From NCBI GenBank assembly GCA_026874595.1, contig CM049306.1, positions 19,771,019-19,835,018 on the forward strand: a stretch of 64,000 nucleotides of DNA, in the 5' to 3' direction. Under the pieces are notes generated by a model. That model worked only from the letters and a program-made list of their open reading frames with translations. It searched no databases and was not told the origin of the DNA. Position numbers and translations under genes: made by a program. The DNA is from Sipunculus nudus. Taxonomy: Eukaryota; Annelida; Sipuncula; Golfingiida; Sipunculidae. This document shows positions 12,544-24,360 of this stretch, in pieces (the stretch's first letter is position 1; every line of letters starts with the position of its first letter).

Positions 12544-13312
12544 AACTAGATATTTCTTGGCCCCGCAGGTGCCATAGTATCCCCAGACAATCCCCCCCCC
12601 CCCCCCTTTAAGAATAGGCCCCCCTATCTTCAGCAACAATTAATATCAGACCACTCTCAAAAGAAAAGGTCACTCTCATAGAAAATGTTAATCACCCGAA
12701 TTTCAATATACATCATCCCCTAATCCATGTATATGTATATGCTTAATATGAAAGAAATCTGTCCATTAGTTTTTGACTTATAATGCCTGCAGTACTGTAA
12801 AGTAGCAATGATGGGTATTAAACTGCACAAAATCAAGTAAAAGAATAACAGGTTGCGCCACAAGTTTCCGGTACATGACAATACTATCCAAGATCTTCTG
12901 TCAAGTTGATTTTTGGACCAATCCATGAATCCCTTATTGAGATATTAATGATTTTGTGCGATTTTCACCATATATGGCAATATTCAAGGTCATGGCCACT
13001 CATGGGAAAGGTCATGACCCCAATTTAAATAAACATCATCCAATAACCCATATCTATTTATATGAATAATATGAAAGAAATCTGTCCATTAGTTTATGAC
13101 TTATAATGCTCACAAGGTCAAGGACACTCCTATGTAAGGTCATGACCTCATTTTAAATAGGCGTCATCCTCTCACCCATATCTATACATATACCAAGTTT
13201 GGTAAAGATCCGTGAAATACCAGAGTTATCGCGCCAACAAGATTTATACATGGCAGTGGCGGCGGGACCGGTATGAAAACAGTATCCCCCAGACTTTGTC
13301 TGGGGATACAGT
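12544..13312 (+). mobile_element. Hairpin-ended repeat, GTATCCCCAGAC family
   Basis: The left end is AACTAGA at 12544-12550, followed 33 bp in by GTATCCCCAGAC (12577-12588). The right end is a hairpin at 13282-13309: arm GTATCCCCCAGAC, loop TTT, arm GTCTGGGGATAC. The right arm is the exact 12-base complement of the 5' motif. The core holds GGTCATGACC palindromes and a poly-C tract. Subterminal inverted motifs plus a 3' hairpin are features described for Helentron-type non-autonomous elements, so I assign it there by inference. Confidence 0.6.
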
Positions 13313-13828
13313 TAAGATGGCAGGAATCTAAGGGCTCCGATTTGTTCAGAATTGTTTTTGGGCAAATTCTAGATTCCTCCTTTCTTTATTCCTCCCCCCC
13401 CCCCCCCCAGACTTCTACAAAAGGGATTTTTGTGAATCTTTGCTTATTTTTTTTTCACCCCCCCCCCCCCCCCCCCCACGACTTCTACACAAGGAATTTT
13501 TGTCAATTTAAGATTCATTAGCACACATTTCTCACATTCCATTCATGAGAGTTTAAGCCCTCTGAACAGTATTAAGTTTCAAACACCATCTGTACATCTT
13601 TCATTTATAAAACAGAACACTACTTTCAACCATGCTTCAACCATTATACAAATGTCAGCCCAATTTGATACACAAAACAAGTATTCCTGTTTATAAATAT
13701 TTATTAGCCTTCTGCAAACATTTTCTTGGCACAATGACTTGTGTAGTCAAAACATTTCTTTCAAGAGCATGACCCACAATGAAATCAATTTTAAATGATA
13801 AGAATATAAAATTAGGATAAAAAGGACA
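13313..13828. other. Intergenic, two long poly-C tracts
   Basis: Two poly-C runs (near 13387-13402 and 13459-13477) are each followed by CCAGACTTCTACA or CACGACTTCTACA, so they belong to a short duplicated segment of about 72 bp. No gene is seen. Confidence 0.5.
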
Positions 13829-15763
13829 AACAAGTGACCCATGGGTCAGGACTCAGCTGAATTTGACATGTATACATGTGATGCATGTATTAATTATTCA
13901 GCTGATGTTATGATCTGGTAAAAATAGTTGAGGATACTTGAACAGTGGGTAGAATGACTTCCAGAGTGCTCAAAATCATGTTTTTTTGCCCATAGTCCTT
14001 CAAAAATAGGTAACAGCAAGGTGCAAGGAACTCTCCAGATGCTAAGTTAGAAGCAGTTTTCTATGGCAAACTGCTAAGACTTGTGTCTATCTTACTTATA
14101 GGGTACTCAAATCATGCTTTTTTTTCCAAACAGGTCACAGAATATAGGTCACAGTGACCTTATTTTGGATGTAAATGAAGGCATTACAATTACCTCCCTT
14201 TATATTAATAAGACCTTTCTAGAGCCAACTGTTGTATATATCATGACCTGTCAAGACTTTCTGGGTGCTCAAAATTAGGTTTTCTGCTCACAACTCAAGA
14301 GAATATAGGTCACAGTGACCTAATTTCAGAATAAAAGGAGACTTGCCAAGGACCCCCCTGGATGTTATATCAGAAGGTTCTAGGTCCAACAGGAAGGTTT
14401 GGTGCCATGCCTGACTGTCTAGGTGCTCATTAGCATATTTTTGGCCAGTTTCTTGCAGAATATAGGTCACCATGATCCACTTTCAGGTTTCAAAGAATTA
14501 GCTAGAACCTTGGATGCTGTGTTATAAGATTCTGGGCCCACCAGTTACAATTTGTGTCCTGTCCAACTGTTTGGTTGTTCAAAATCATGTTTTTTGCCAG
14601 TCACTCTGGGAATATAGGTCAAGGCAACCTTATTTCGTGTTTCCAAGGACATATCCAGGACATCCTTGAATTTTACATTAGAAGATTCTAGGCCAAATTG
14701 ATACAATCTGTGCCCTGTCAGAATCAGTGCTGAAAATTGTGTTATGGGCCAGTAGTTAGGTTATAGTGACCTATATTTTGCGAATCTCAGGCTTCCAAAG
14801 AGATTTGCCTAGGACCTCCCTGGATGTACAATTAAAAGTTTCTAGGTCTAATGATTATGGTTTGTGCCCTGTTATTGTCCCTACTGCTTTATATGATGGG
14901 TCTCAAAAAGAGAAAAAAATACATAAAAATTAGAAAAAGTACAGATGGCACAAACAGTCTTCAGGAAATTCTAAACACTCAATATTCAAAATGTATAGAA
15001 ATAATCATGGCAATCAATTCATTAGTTATTCAGATACTTCAGCTTTTGTATCATAGTTAATTATTCTGGGGGTTCTTTTTAGCCCCTTAGCTTGGAAGAT
15101 ATAGGTCACAGTGACCCATTTGAGTTTTCCAGGGAGAGTTTTATGGACCTCTATGGGTGTTCAGAAAGTAGCTTCTAGATTCAGCAGTTACAATTTGTGC
15201 ACTGTCAGACTCTCTGGGTGCTCAAAATCATATTATTGGCCCATAGTTTGCAAAAATAGGTCACCATGACCTAATTTCAGGTTTTCAAAGGAGATTTGCC
15301 TAGGATCTCCCTGAATGGACAGTTAAAACCTATGTCTAAAAGTTAGTGTGTGCCCTATTAACATCCAGACTGCTTCATTTGAAGGTGTCAAATATAGAGG
15401 AAAAAAATACAAAATTTAGAAAAATTCATGTGGCACAGTATGGAAAGAATCATGGCATTTAATGCGTTAATTATTCTGATTTTGAACTTTTGTATCCAAT
15501 TTTTAATTATATTGGGGGGGGGGGGGGGTGTACTTCCGAGCATGATACAATTTTTAATTATTTTGGTTTTGGGGGGGGGGGGGGGGGGTCCTTACGAGCA
15601 TATGGCTCGAAGGATACAGGTCACACTGACCTTATTTAAGGTTTTTGAAGGAAATTTTTAATGAACCTCCATGTTTTCAGACGGACAGATGAACAGACAG
15701 ACGTACGACGCATAGAGAGTGATCGCTATAGTTCAGAGGACTTTCTGTCAGCTGAGCTAAAAA
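13829..15763 (+). mobile_element. Hairpin-ended repeat, CAGCTGAGCT family, with degenerate 338-bp units
   Basis: It starts AACAAGTGACCCATGGG with CTCAGCTGA at 13852-13860. Its core is a series of degenerate ~338-bp units marked by ATATAGGTCA and CAGTGACC phrases. It ends in a hairpin at 15730-15758 (arms AGTTCAGAGGAC and GTCAGCTGAGCT) then AAAAA. Two units carry poly-G expansions near 15515 and 15573. Confidence 0.6.
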
Positions 15764-15815
15764 TGACCTTTTATAACATTCTTATGCAAATGGTGATGCA
15801 CTTTCAACATTAACA

Positions 15816-15821
15816 TTTAAT
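15816..15821 (-). promoter_or_regulatory. Possible polyadenylation signal of the MAM gene
   Basis: The minus strand reads ATTAAA here, about 730 bases past the MAM stop codon. No AATAAA is visible on the minus strand nearer to the stop. Weak evidence. Confidence 0.2.
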
Positions 15822-15884
15822 GTTATCAAAATTTCTTACACCTTAAACTAAATTCTGATGTATTAATGTTTCAACTTAAAAAGA

Positions 15885-16215
15885 TTGCAATAAATATAAC
15901 AAGTGTATCATCTTTACACTACGCAAGCACGAACAGATTTTTACATCATCAGATTTGAAAGATTCATAAAACGCAATAAATGTAACAATTGTATCACCTT
16001 TATATAACGCAAGCACTGAATAACTGATTTTAACACCATCAGATTTGAACAATTCATAAAACGCAATAAATGTGACAATTGTATCATCTTTATATAACGC
16101 AAGCACTAACTGATTTTAACACCATATTTGAACAATTCATAAAACTCAATATGTAACAATTGTATTACCTTTATATAACACAAGCACTAACATATTTTAA
16201 CAATTCATAAAACCT
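15885..16215. repeat. 82-90 bp tandem repeat, four copies
   Basis: The phrase GCAATAAATGTAACAATTGT or a close variant recurs at about 15887, 15973, 16063 and 16145, each followed by CGCAAGCACT or similar. If the ATTAAA at 15816 is used, this repeat lies in the 3' UTR of the MAM gene. Confidence 0.8.
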
Positions 16216-16550
16216 ACCATAAAACATTAAGCCATTAACACAAGCACTTAACACACTTTCTACAGTTCAAACTTATCAGGCAAGTCACTTAACACAAGTC
16301 ACTTAACAAATATTTCAGCTTTAACATTAAAACAATCAAGGAAAAGAATCAAGCTATAACATTAAAACAAAACAGAAAACATAAAAATGGTCAGTTTACA
16401 GCCCTTTGCCTCAGATTTTGCCGATTTCCCTGATACATCTCACACAACATTCTATATTTTAAACTGCCATTCATTGTCACAAGGCAAAAAAAAATATTAA
16501 TTTAACAAAAATTAACAAGATTCAGGTCATGAGCATCTCTTGGGTCCAGG

Positions 16551-16705
16551 TCAAGGAACACAACGTCCAGGGGTCAACTTCAGGTCATCGATGGCAATGT
16601 CACCTAGGGAGCCACTTCCCACTGTTCCATGAATCTGCACCTTGTAGGACAATTGTTCCTCTCCCACTTCAACTTCCATGAATTTCCATGCATTTTCAGA
16701 TGGAC
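16551..16705 (-). CDS. MAM5 exon C, terminal exon with stop
   Basis: The acceptor is TTATTACAG|GT on the minus strand, and the exon enters in phase 1. The peptide contains ENAWKFMEVEV, IHGTVGSGSLGDIAIDDLKL and the final MAM cysteine in PGRC, then VP and TGA at 16551-16553. The protein ends two residues after the fourth MAM cysteine, with no tail, GPI signal or membrane segment. A 72-bp minisatellite begins only 63 bp above the acceptor, in the preceding intron. Confidence 0.9.
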
Positions 16706-16767
16706 CTGTAATAATAAGTTCTTGATTAAGAAAGATATCCATGTATAAACAATGTGTGAGAACAATA

Positions 16768-19700
16768 TCCATGTATAGATCACAATATGAAACAAAAGTT
16801 GTCAGAGACCATGTGTACAGTCTCCCACCAGAAGGATCCTCCATGTATAGATCACAATATGATACAAAAGTTGTCAGAGACCATGTGTACAGTCTCCCAC
16901 CAGAAGGATCCTCATGTATAGATCACAATATAAAAACAAAAGTTGTCAGAGACCATGTGTACAGTCTCCCACCAGAAGGATCCTCCATGTATAGATCACA
17001 ATATGAAACAAAAGTTGTCAGAGACCATGTGTACAGTCTCCCACCAGAAGGATCCTCCATGTATAGATCACAATATGAAACAAAAGTTGTCAGAGACCAT
17101 GTGTACAGTCTCCCACCAGAAGGATCCTCCATGTATAGATCACAATATGATACAAAAGTTGTCAGAGACCATGTGTACAGTCTCCCACCAGAAGGATCCT
17201 CCATGTATAGATCACAATATGATACAAAAGTTGTCAGAGACCATGTGTACAGTCTCCCACCAGAAGGATCCTCCATGTATAGATCACAATATGAAACAAA
17301 AGTTGTCAGAGACCATGTGTACAGTCTCCCACCAGAAGGATCCTCCATGTATAGATCACAATATGAAACAAAAGTTGTCAGAGACCATGTGTACAGTCTC
17401 CCACCAGAAGGATCCTCCATGTATAGATCACAATATGAAACAAAAGTTGTCAGAGACCATGTGTACAGTCTCCCACCAGAAGGATCCTCCATGTATAGAT
17501 CACAATATGAAACAAAAGTTGTCAGAGACCATGTGTACAGTCTCCCACCAGAAGGATCCTCCATGTATAGATCACAATATAAAAACAAAAGTTGTCAGAG
17601 ACCATGTGTACAGTCTCCCACCAGAAGGATCCTCCATGTATAGATCACAATATAAAAACAAAAGTTGTCAGAGACCATGTGTACAGTCTCCCACCAGAAG
17701 GATCCTCCATGTATAGATCACAATATAAAAACAAAAGTTGTCAGAGACCATGTGTACAGTCTCCCACCAGAAGGATCCTCCATGTATAGATCACAATATG
17801 AAACAAAAGTTGTCAGAGACCATGTGTACAGTCTCCCACCAGAAGGATCCTCCATGTATAGATCACAATATGAAACAAAAGTTGTCAGAGACCATGTGTA
17901 CAGTCTCCCACCAGAAGGATCCTCCATGTATAGATCACAATATGAAACAAAAGTTGTCAGAGACCATGTGTACAGTCTCCCCACCAGAAGGATCCTCCAT
18001 GTATAGATCACAATATGAAACAAAAGTTGTCAGAGACCATGTGTACAGTCTCCCCACCAGAAGGATCCTCCATGTATAGATCACAATATGAAACAAAAGT
18101 TGTCAGAGACCATGTGTACAGTCTCCCCACCAGAAGGATCCTCCATGTATAGATCACAATATGAAACAAAAGTTGTCAGAGACCATGTGTACAGTCTCCC
18201 CACCAGAAGGATCCTCCATGTATAGATCACAATATAAAAACAAAAGTTGTCAGAGACCATGTGTACAGTCTCCCCACCAGAAGGATCCTCCATGTATAGA
18301 TCACAATATGAAACAAAAGTTGTCAGAGACCATGTGTACAGTCTCCCCACCAGAAGGATCCTCCATGTATAGATCACAATATAAAAACAAAAGTTGTCAG
18401 AGACCATGTGTACAGTCTCCCCACCAGAAGGATCCTCCATGTATAGATCACAATATGAAACAAAAGTTGTCAGAGACCATGTGTACAGTCTCCCCACCAG
18501 AAGGATCCTCCATGTATAGATCACAATATGAAACAAAAGTTGTCAGAGACCATGTGTACAGTCTCCCCACCAGAAGGATCCTCCATGTATAGATCACAAT
18601 ATGAAACAAAAGTTGTCAGAGACCATGTGTACAGTCTCCCCACCAGAAGGATCCTCCATGTATAGATCGCAATATGAAACAAAAGTTGTCAGAGACCATG
18701 TGTACAGTCTCCCCACCAGAAGGATCCTCCATGTATAGATCACAATATGAAACAAAAGTTGTCAGAGACCATGTGTACAGTCTCCCACCAGAAGGATCCT
18801 CCATGTATAGATCACAATATGAAACAAAAGTTGTCAGAGACCATGTGTACAGTCTCCCACCAGAAGGATCCTCCATGTATAGATCACAATATGAAACAAA
18901 AGTTGTCAGAGACCATGTGTACAGTCTCCCACCAGAAGGATCCTCCATGTATAGATCACAATATGAAACAAAAGTTGTCAGAGACCATGTGTACAGTCTC
19001 CCCACCAGAAGGATCCTCCATGTATAGATCACAATATGAAACAAAAGTTGTCAGAGACCATGTGTACAGTCTCCCCACCAGAAGGATCCTCCATGTATAG
19101 ATCACAATATGAAACAAAAGTTGTCAGAGACCATGTGTACAGTCTCCCCACCAGAAGGATCCTCCATGTATAGATCACAATATGAAACAAAAGTTGTCAG
19201 AGACCATGTGTACAGTCTCCCCACCAGAAGGATCCTCCATGTATAGATCACAATATGAAACAAAAGTTGTCAGAGACCATGTGTACAGTCTCCCACCAGA
19301 AGGATCCTCCATGTATAGATCACAATATGAAACAAAAGTTGTCAGAGACCATGTGTACAGTCTCCCACCAGAAGGATCCTCCATGTATAGATCACAATAT
19401 GAAACAAAAGTTTTCAGAGACCATGTGTACAGTCTCCCACCAGAAGGATCCTCCATGTATAGATCACAATATGAAACAAAAGTTGTCAGAGACCATGTGT
19501 ACAGTCTCCCACCAGAAGGATCCTCCATGTATAGATCACAATATGAAACAAAAGTTGTCAGAGACCATGTGTACAGTCTCCCACCAGAAGGATCCTCCAT
19601 GTATAGATCACAATATGAAACAAAAGTTGTCAGAGACCATGTGTACAGTCTCCCACCAGAAGGATCCTCCATGTATAGATCACAATATGAAACAAAAGTT

Positions 19701-20247
19701 GTCAGAGACCATGTGTACAGTCTCCCACCAGAAGGATCCTCCATGTATAGATCACAATATGAAACAAAAGTTGTCAGAGACCATGTGTACAGTCTCCCAC
19801 CAGAAGGATCCTCCATGTATAGATCACAATATGAAACAAAAGTTGTCAGAGACCATGTGTACAGTCTCCCACCAGAAGGATCCTCCATGTATAGATCACA
19901 ATATGAAACAAAAGTTGTCAGAGACCATGTGTACAGTCTCCCACCAGAAGGATCCTCCATGTATAGATCACAATATAAAAACAAAAGTTGTCAGAGACCA
20001 TGTGTACAGTCTCCCACCAGAAGGATCCTCCATGTATAGATCACAATATAAAAACAAAAGTTGTCAGAGACCATGTGTACAGTCTCCCACCAGAAGGATC
20101 CTCCATGTATAGATCACAATATAAAAACAAAAGTTGTCAGAGACCATGTGTACAGTCTCCCACCAGAAGGATCCTCCATGTATAGATCACAATATAAAAA
20201 CAAAAGTTGTCAGAGACCATGTGTACAGTCTCCCACCAGAAGGATCC
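16768..20247. repeat. 72-bp minisatellite, about 48 copies, in last MAM intron
   Basis: Unit: TCCATGTATAGATCACAATA, then TGAAACAAAAGTTGTCAGAG, ACCATGTGTACAGTCTCCCA and CCAGAAGGATCC. Every unit holds a GGATCC. Variants add one base (TAAAAAC for TGAAAC; CCCC for CCC), giving 73-bp units, or swap GATAC for GAAAC. Variants occur in blocks: four AAAAAC units near 17575-17735, five near 19975-20220, and runs of CCCC units at 17960-18720 and 18990-19230. This shows local homogenisation. A degenerate seed (ATATCCATGTAT twice) sits at 16735-16775. Long open frames on both strands come from the 72-bp length; 73-bp units break them. Confidence 0.97.
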
Positions 20248-20439
20248 TCAATCTTTGCGGTGCTGACATCAAGGACCAAACCATCCCCCAAATATCAAAG
20301 AATACATGTATTTTAGTGAAATAGCCATATGTAACAATGGGGTAGAATCCTCAGTATTAAAACATTATGGAGATTCAGATTACTTCCAAAATATAATGGG
20401 TTGTTCTTTGAGTGTTATCCTAATCCTCCACAACATAAA

Positions 20440-23050
20440 AACAAGTGGCCCATGGGCCATGACCCTCAGCTGAATTCAAGGTGCCTTGAACAATGGGCAA
20501 AAGACTCCCAGAGTCAAAATCATGTATTTTGCCAATAGCCCTTAGATATAGGTTTCAGTGACCTTAATTTACATGCAGCTGCTACCATTTATGCCCTCCT
20601 GAATAATTTAACGTTAAAATCTGATTTTAAGTTCTTTCACACAGCTTGTAGAAAATGGGTCAGAGTGAAACCCATATCAGGTTTCAAAGGAGATTTTTAG
20701 GGACCTCCCTTGAAAGTCATGTATGAGGATTTTAGGCCAAATGGATACAATTTGTGCCCCACCTGACTCGCTTGGTGCTCATATTTTCTCCCCTAATTTA
20801 CAAAATATAGTTAACCATGACCTAATTTCAATTTTCCAAGGATATTTTTCATGGAACTTTATGGATATCAGTTAGAAGATTCTATGTCATACACTCATGA
20901 TTTGTGCCCTGTTAATGGACAACTGCTTCATTTGAAGTTCTCAAAAATAGACAAAAATGTGTAAAAAAAGTTTAAACTAGAATGGCTCGTTTTTGCAGTC
21001 CAAACGAGCCAGTCCAAAACATATATATGTCTACAGTTTTACAGGAACTGATGAAGCACTCCATGATCAAAAAGCAGGCAAAGAATCAGAGCAATTAATG
21101 AATTAGATATTCAAATACAGAAGCTTTTGTATCACATTTTTAATTATTCTAGGGGTACTTACAAGCCAAATAGCTCGGAGGATATGGGTAACAGAGACCT
21201 AATTTCAGGTATCAATGAAGACTTTTCATTGACCTCTTTAGATGATAAGTTAGAAGATTCTAGGTCACACTGTGATGATTTGTGCCCTGTTAACAGATGA
21301 TGCTTTATTTGAATGGTCTCAAATATAGAAAAAAATGCTTGAAAATTAAAAAATATACAGGTGGAGCCACCATTCTGCAAAAACTGATGAAACACTCCAT
21401 GACCAATATTCCTGCAAAGAATCATGGTGATCAATGCATTAGTTGTTCAGATACTGGAGCTTTTGTATCAAATTTTTAATTATTCTTTGGGGTACTTTTG
21501 AGCCCCATAGCTTGGAGGATATAGGTACAGAGACCTAAATTCAGGTTTCAAAGGAGACTTTTCATGGGCCTCTCTGCATGACACGAGAGAAGATTCTAGG
21601 TCCAGTCGTTACGATTTTTTGCCCTGTTAACAGATGACTGGATCTTAAGGGGTCTCAAAAAAAGAGAAATAAAATCCTAAAAAATAAAAAAAAAATACAG
21701 GTGGCGCCACCAGTCTGCAGAAACTGAAGGAACTCTCCATGATGAAATTATCCTTGCAAAAAATCATGGTGATCAATGCATTAGTTGTTCAGATACTCGA
21801 GCTTTTGTATCAAATTTTCCATTATTCTGGGGGGTACTTCAGAGCCCCATACCTCAGAAGTTATGGGTAACAGAGACCTAATTTCAGGTTTCCAAAGAGA
21901 CTTTTCTAGGCCTCCCTGCATGTCAAGAGAGAAGATTCTAGGTCCATTCATTAAGATTTGTGCCCTGTTAACAGATGACTGCATCTTAAAAGAGGTCTCA
22001 AAAATAGAGAAAAAATTCTTAAAAAAATTTTAAAAAAATACAGGTGGCGCCACCAGTCTACAGAAACTGATGAAACTCTCCATGATGAATATCCATGCAA
22101 AAAATCACGGTGATCAATGCATTATTTGTTCAGATACTTGAGCTTTTGTATCAAATTTTCCATTGTTCTGGGGGGTAATTCGGAGCCCCATAGCTCAAGG
22201 TTATGGGTGACAGAGACCTAATTTCAAGTTTCCAAGGGGAATTTCCATGGGCCTCCCTGCATGTCAAGAGAGAAGATTCTAGGTCCAGTTGTTATGATTT
22301 GTGCCCTGTTAACAGATGACCACATCTTAAAGAGGTCTCAAAAAACGAGAAATAAAATCGTAAAAAATCGATAAAAATACAGTTGGTGCCACCATTCTGC
22401 AGAAACTGATGAAACTCCATGATCAATATCCATGCAAAAAATCATGGTGATCAATGCATCAGTTGTTCAGAGGCTTGAGCTTTTGTATTAAATTTTCCTT
22501 TACTTAGGGGGGTACTTCAGAGCCCCATACCTCAGAGGTAATGGGTAACAGAGACCTAATTACAGGTTTCCAAAGAGACTTTTCTAGGCCTCCCTGCATG
22601 TCAAGAGAGAAGATTCTAGGTCCATTTGTTAAGATTTGTGCCCTGTTAACAGATGATGGCATCTTAAAGAGGTCTCAAAAATAGAGAAAAAAATTGTAAA
22701 AATCGAAAAAACACAGATGGCGCCACCAGACTGCAGAAACTGATGAAACTCTCCATGATCAATATCCAAGCTAAGAATCATGGTGATCAATGCAATAGTT
22801 GTTCAGATACTTGAGCTTTTGTATCAAATTTTCCATTATTCTGGGGGGTACTTTGGAGCCCCATAGCTTGAAGAATATGGGTAACAGGGACCTAATTTCA
22901 GGTTTCCAAGAAGATTTATTATGGACCTCCCAGGATGCTAGTAAGAAGATTCCAGGTCTAGCGGTTACAATTTGTGCCCTGTTAACTGATGGACGGACAA
23001 CAGACAAAGAGGGATCGCTGTAGTCACCTGAAAGTCACCTGAGCTAAAAA
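20440..23050 (+). mobile_element. CAGCTGA-family repeat with ~338-bp tandem core
   Basis: It starts ACAAGTGGCCCATGGGCC with CTCAGCTGA near 20465. The core is about seven tandem units of 336-343 bp, seen from the phrase GTACTT.. GAGCCCCATAGCT at 21155, 21491, 21834, 22174, 22511 and 22847. Units carry GTGGCGCCAC, CTAATTTCAGGTTTCCAA and GTGCCCTGTTAACAGATGA. It ends in TCACCTGAGCTAAAAAA near 23045. It fills most of the B5-C5 intron and lies antisense to the MAM gene. Confidence 0.8.
20984..21010. repeat. Perfect 9-bp inverted repeat after AACTAGA
   Basis: Arms GGCTCGTTT (20984-20992) and AAACGAGCC (21002-21010) flank a 9-nt spacer. Just before it is AACTAGA (20976-20982), the 5' end motif of other hairpin elements here, so this may be a fragment of a further family inserted into the 338-bp array. 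Confidence 0.5.
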
Positions 23051-23621
23051 ACTGTCCAGAAGTTTTTGCACAAAACTGCACACAGGCAAACCGACAAACC
23101 AGGGTTTCAGTATACTTATTGCCACCTGGCAAAGGTATAACAAAACAGGCTGATACACTGCAATTTGCCAGAATCCCATCTTTTTAACTTTGCACATCTG
23201 CTAACCTGACAAGACCAAAATTGTATAGTGGCACTCTTGAAACCAAGCTGCAGCGAAGGTGAAAAATCTACACTGGCTAGGTGTGATACAGGCTTAGATC
23301 TTGTATGTATACATTTGGAAAAGGTCACCTTTTGGTTTGTATTTTGATACTATTTGTGAAAAAATATAAAAGAACATTCACACAATGCAAAATAACCTTT
23401 AAAATAATTAGAGAAAATTAACCCAATTCAGTAAAGAGAATATATAAAAATAATATGCAAAGGATACAAAAGCTTGAACATCTGACAATTTGAAATATTT
23501 GGTGATGTTTCAAGAAAGAATCAGCCTGCTCAAGTTCAAAGGAATCTGCTTTAGTATAGTTGCCAACAAAATTATCAATGGGAATATTTTGCCAACAAAA
23601 TTATCTATGAGAATGTCTTAC
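23051..23621. other. Intron sequence, nothing recognised
   Basis: Single-copy-looking AT-rich sequence between the 338-bp array and exon B5. ACAAAATTATC(A/T)ATG occurs twice (about 23567 and 23596) as a 29-bp duplication beside the exon donor. No gene is seen. Confidence 0.4.
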
Positions 23622-23807
23622 CAGATGATATCCAGAGTGGTTCATCACTGTTCTTTCCTGGTTCTATGACTGCCAGTGATCCCAGGTCTGCACCATACAT
23701 ATGGTAATACATGGATAGACAGCGAATACCAGGAGGGATGGAGTCAGTCTCAAGCACTGCTACATCACCAGGGTTACGGGATGTTGCTTCAATGTACACA
23801 TAGAACC
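23622..23807 (-). CDS. MAM5 exon B
   Basis: Acceptor ACATTGCAG|GG and donor CTG|GTAAGA, phase 1-1, 62 codons. The peptide begins GFYVYIEATSRNPGD and contains the third MAM cysteine in RCLSMYYHMYGADLG, then ends LWISSG. It matches the B exons at 32859, 38448, 47712 and 57529. Its first 17 bases and acceptor are tandemly copied in the adjoining intron. Confidence 0.9.
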
Positions 23808-24058
23808 CTGCAATGTATAAGAATGACTATACTGATGCATGTGTCAATGTACACATAGAACCCTGCAATGTATAAGAACGTCTATACTGATGCATGTGTC
23901 AATGTACACACAATCTTACAATGTATAACTAATGCATCAGTATAGACAATGTACACATAGAACCCTGCAAAGTGTAGGAATATCTGTAATCTTGTATGTG
24001 TCAATATGCACTGGTTACTCTGCAATGTATAAGAATATCTATACTGATGTATGTTTTA
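23791..24058. repeat. ~55-bp tandem repeat spanning the B5 splice acceptor
   Basis: Units of AATGTACACATAGAACCCTG plus CAATGTATAAGAATG and ACTATACTGATGCATGTGTC are repeated about four to five times, some incomplete. The first unit includes the start of exon B5 and its acceptor. Later units therefore contain copies of the acceptor at 23862/23863 and 23964/23965. Confidence 0.85.
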
Positions 24059-24215
24059 GTGACAAAGGGAATCTAAGGATATTACTATCTAAAATTAGTA
24101 AAATTTAAAATTAGTATAATAATCTTGAGAATCTGAAAAGTGAAATATTTCACTGTGCAAAAATGTGTATAATACATGTATTATTAAATGACAGTGATAT
24201 TAAAAATTCCATTGC

Positions 24216-24360
24216 AGGTGTAGTCCTCTTGCGCCTGATATGGCAGCTTCGGTTGTATGCTCCCCAGGGAGCCGAGAAAAGCTACAAGAATGAAAAGGCC
24301 CGAAAGACAAGGAAGGCAAAGTCGGATGAGACTGACACCGTCGGTGATATCAGACTATAA
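24216..24360 (+). other. GC-richer, coding-like patch of unknown nature
   Basis: After CATTGCAG there is an open stretch ending in TAA (24358-24360) with a basic, lysine-rich tail (KNEKARKTRKAKSDETD). Its composition differs from the surrounding intron. It could be an internal piece of a dispersed repeat, a pseudogene fragment or an unrelated exon on the + strand. I recognise no family. Confidence 0.2.

Noticed and set aside
16768-20247. CRISPR array
   Set aside because: Units are contiguous with no unique spacers, and the genome is eukaryotic.
16741-20324. Long open frames (up to 300 codons) on both strands in the 72-bp array
   Set aside because: The unit is 24 codons long without stops in several frames, so length is automatic. 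One-base unit variants break the frames, no splice or start context supports them, and the array lies in an intron.
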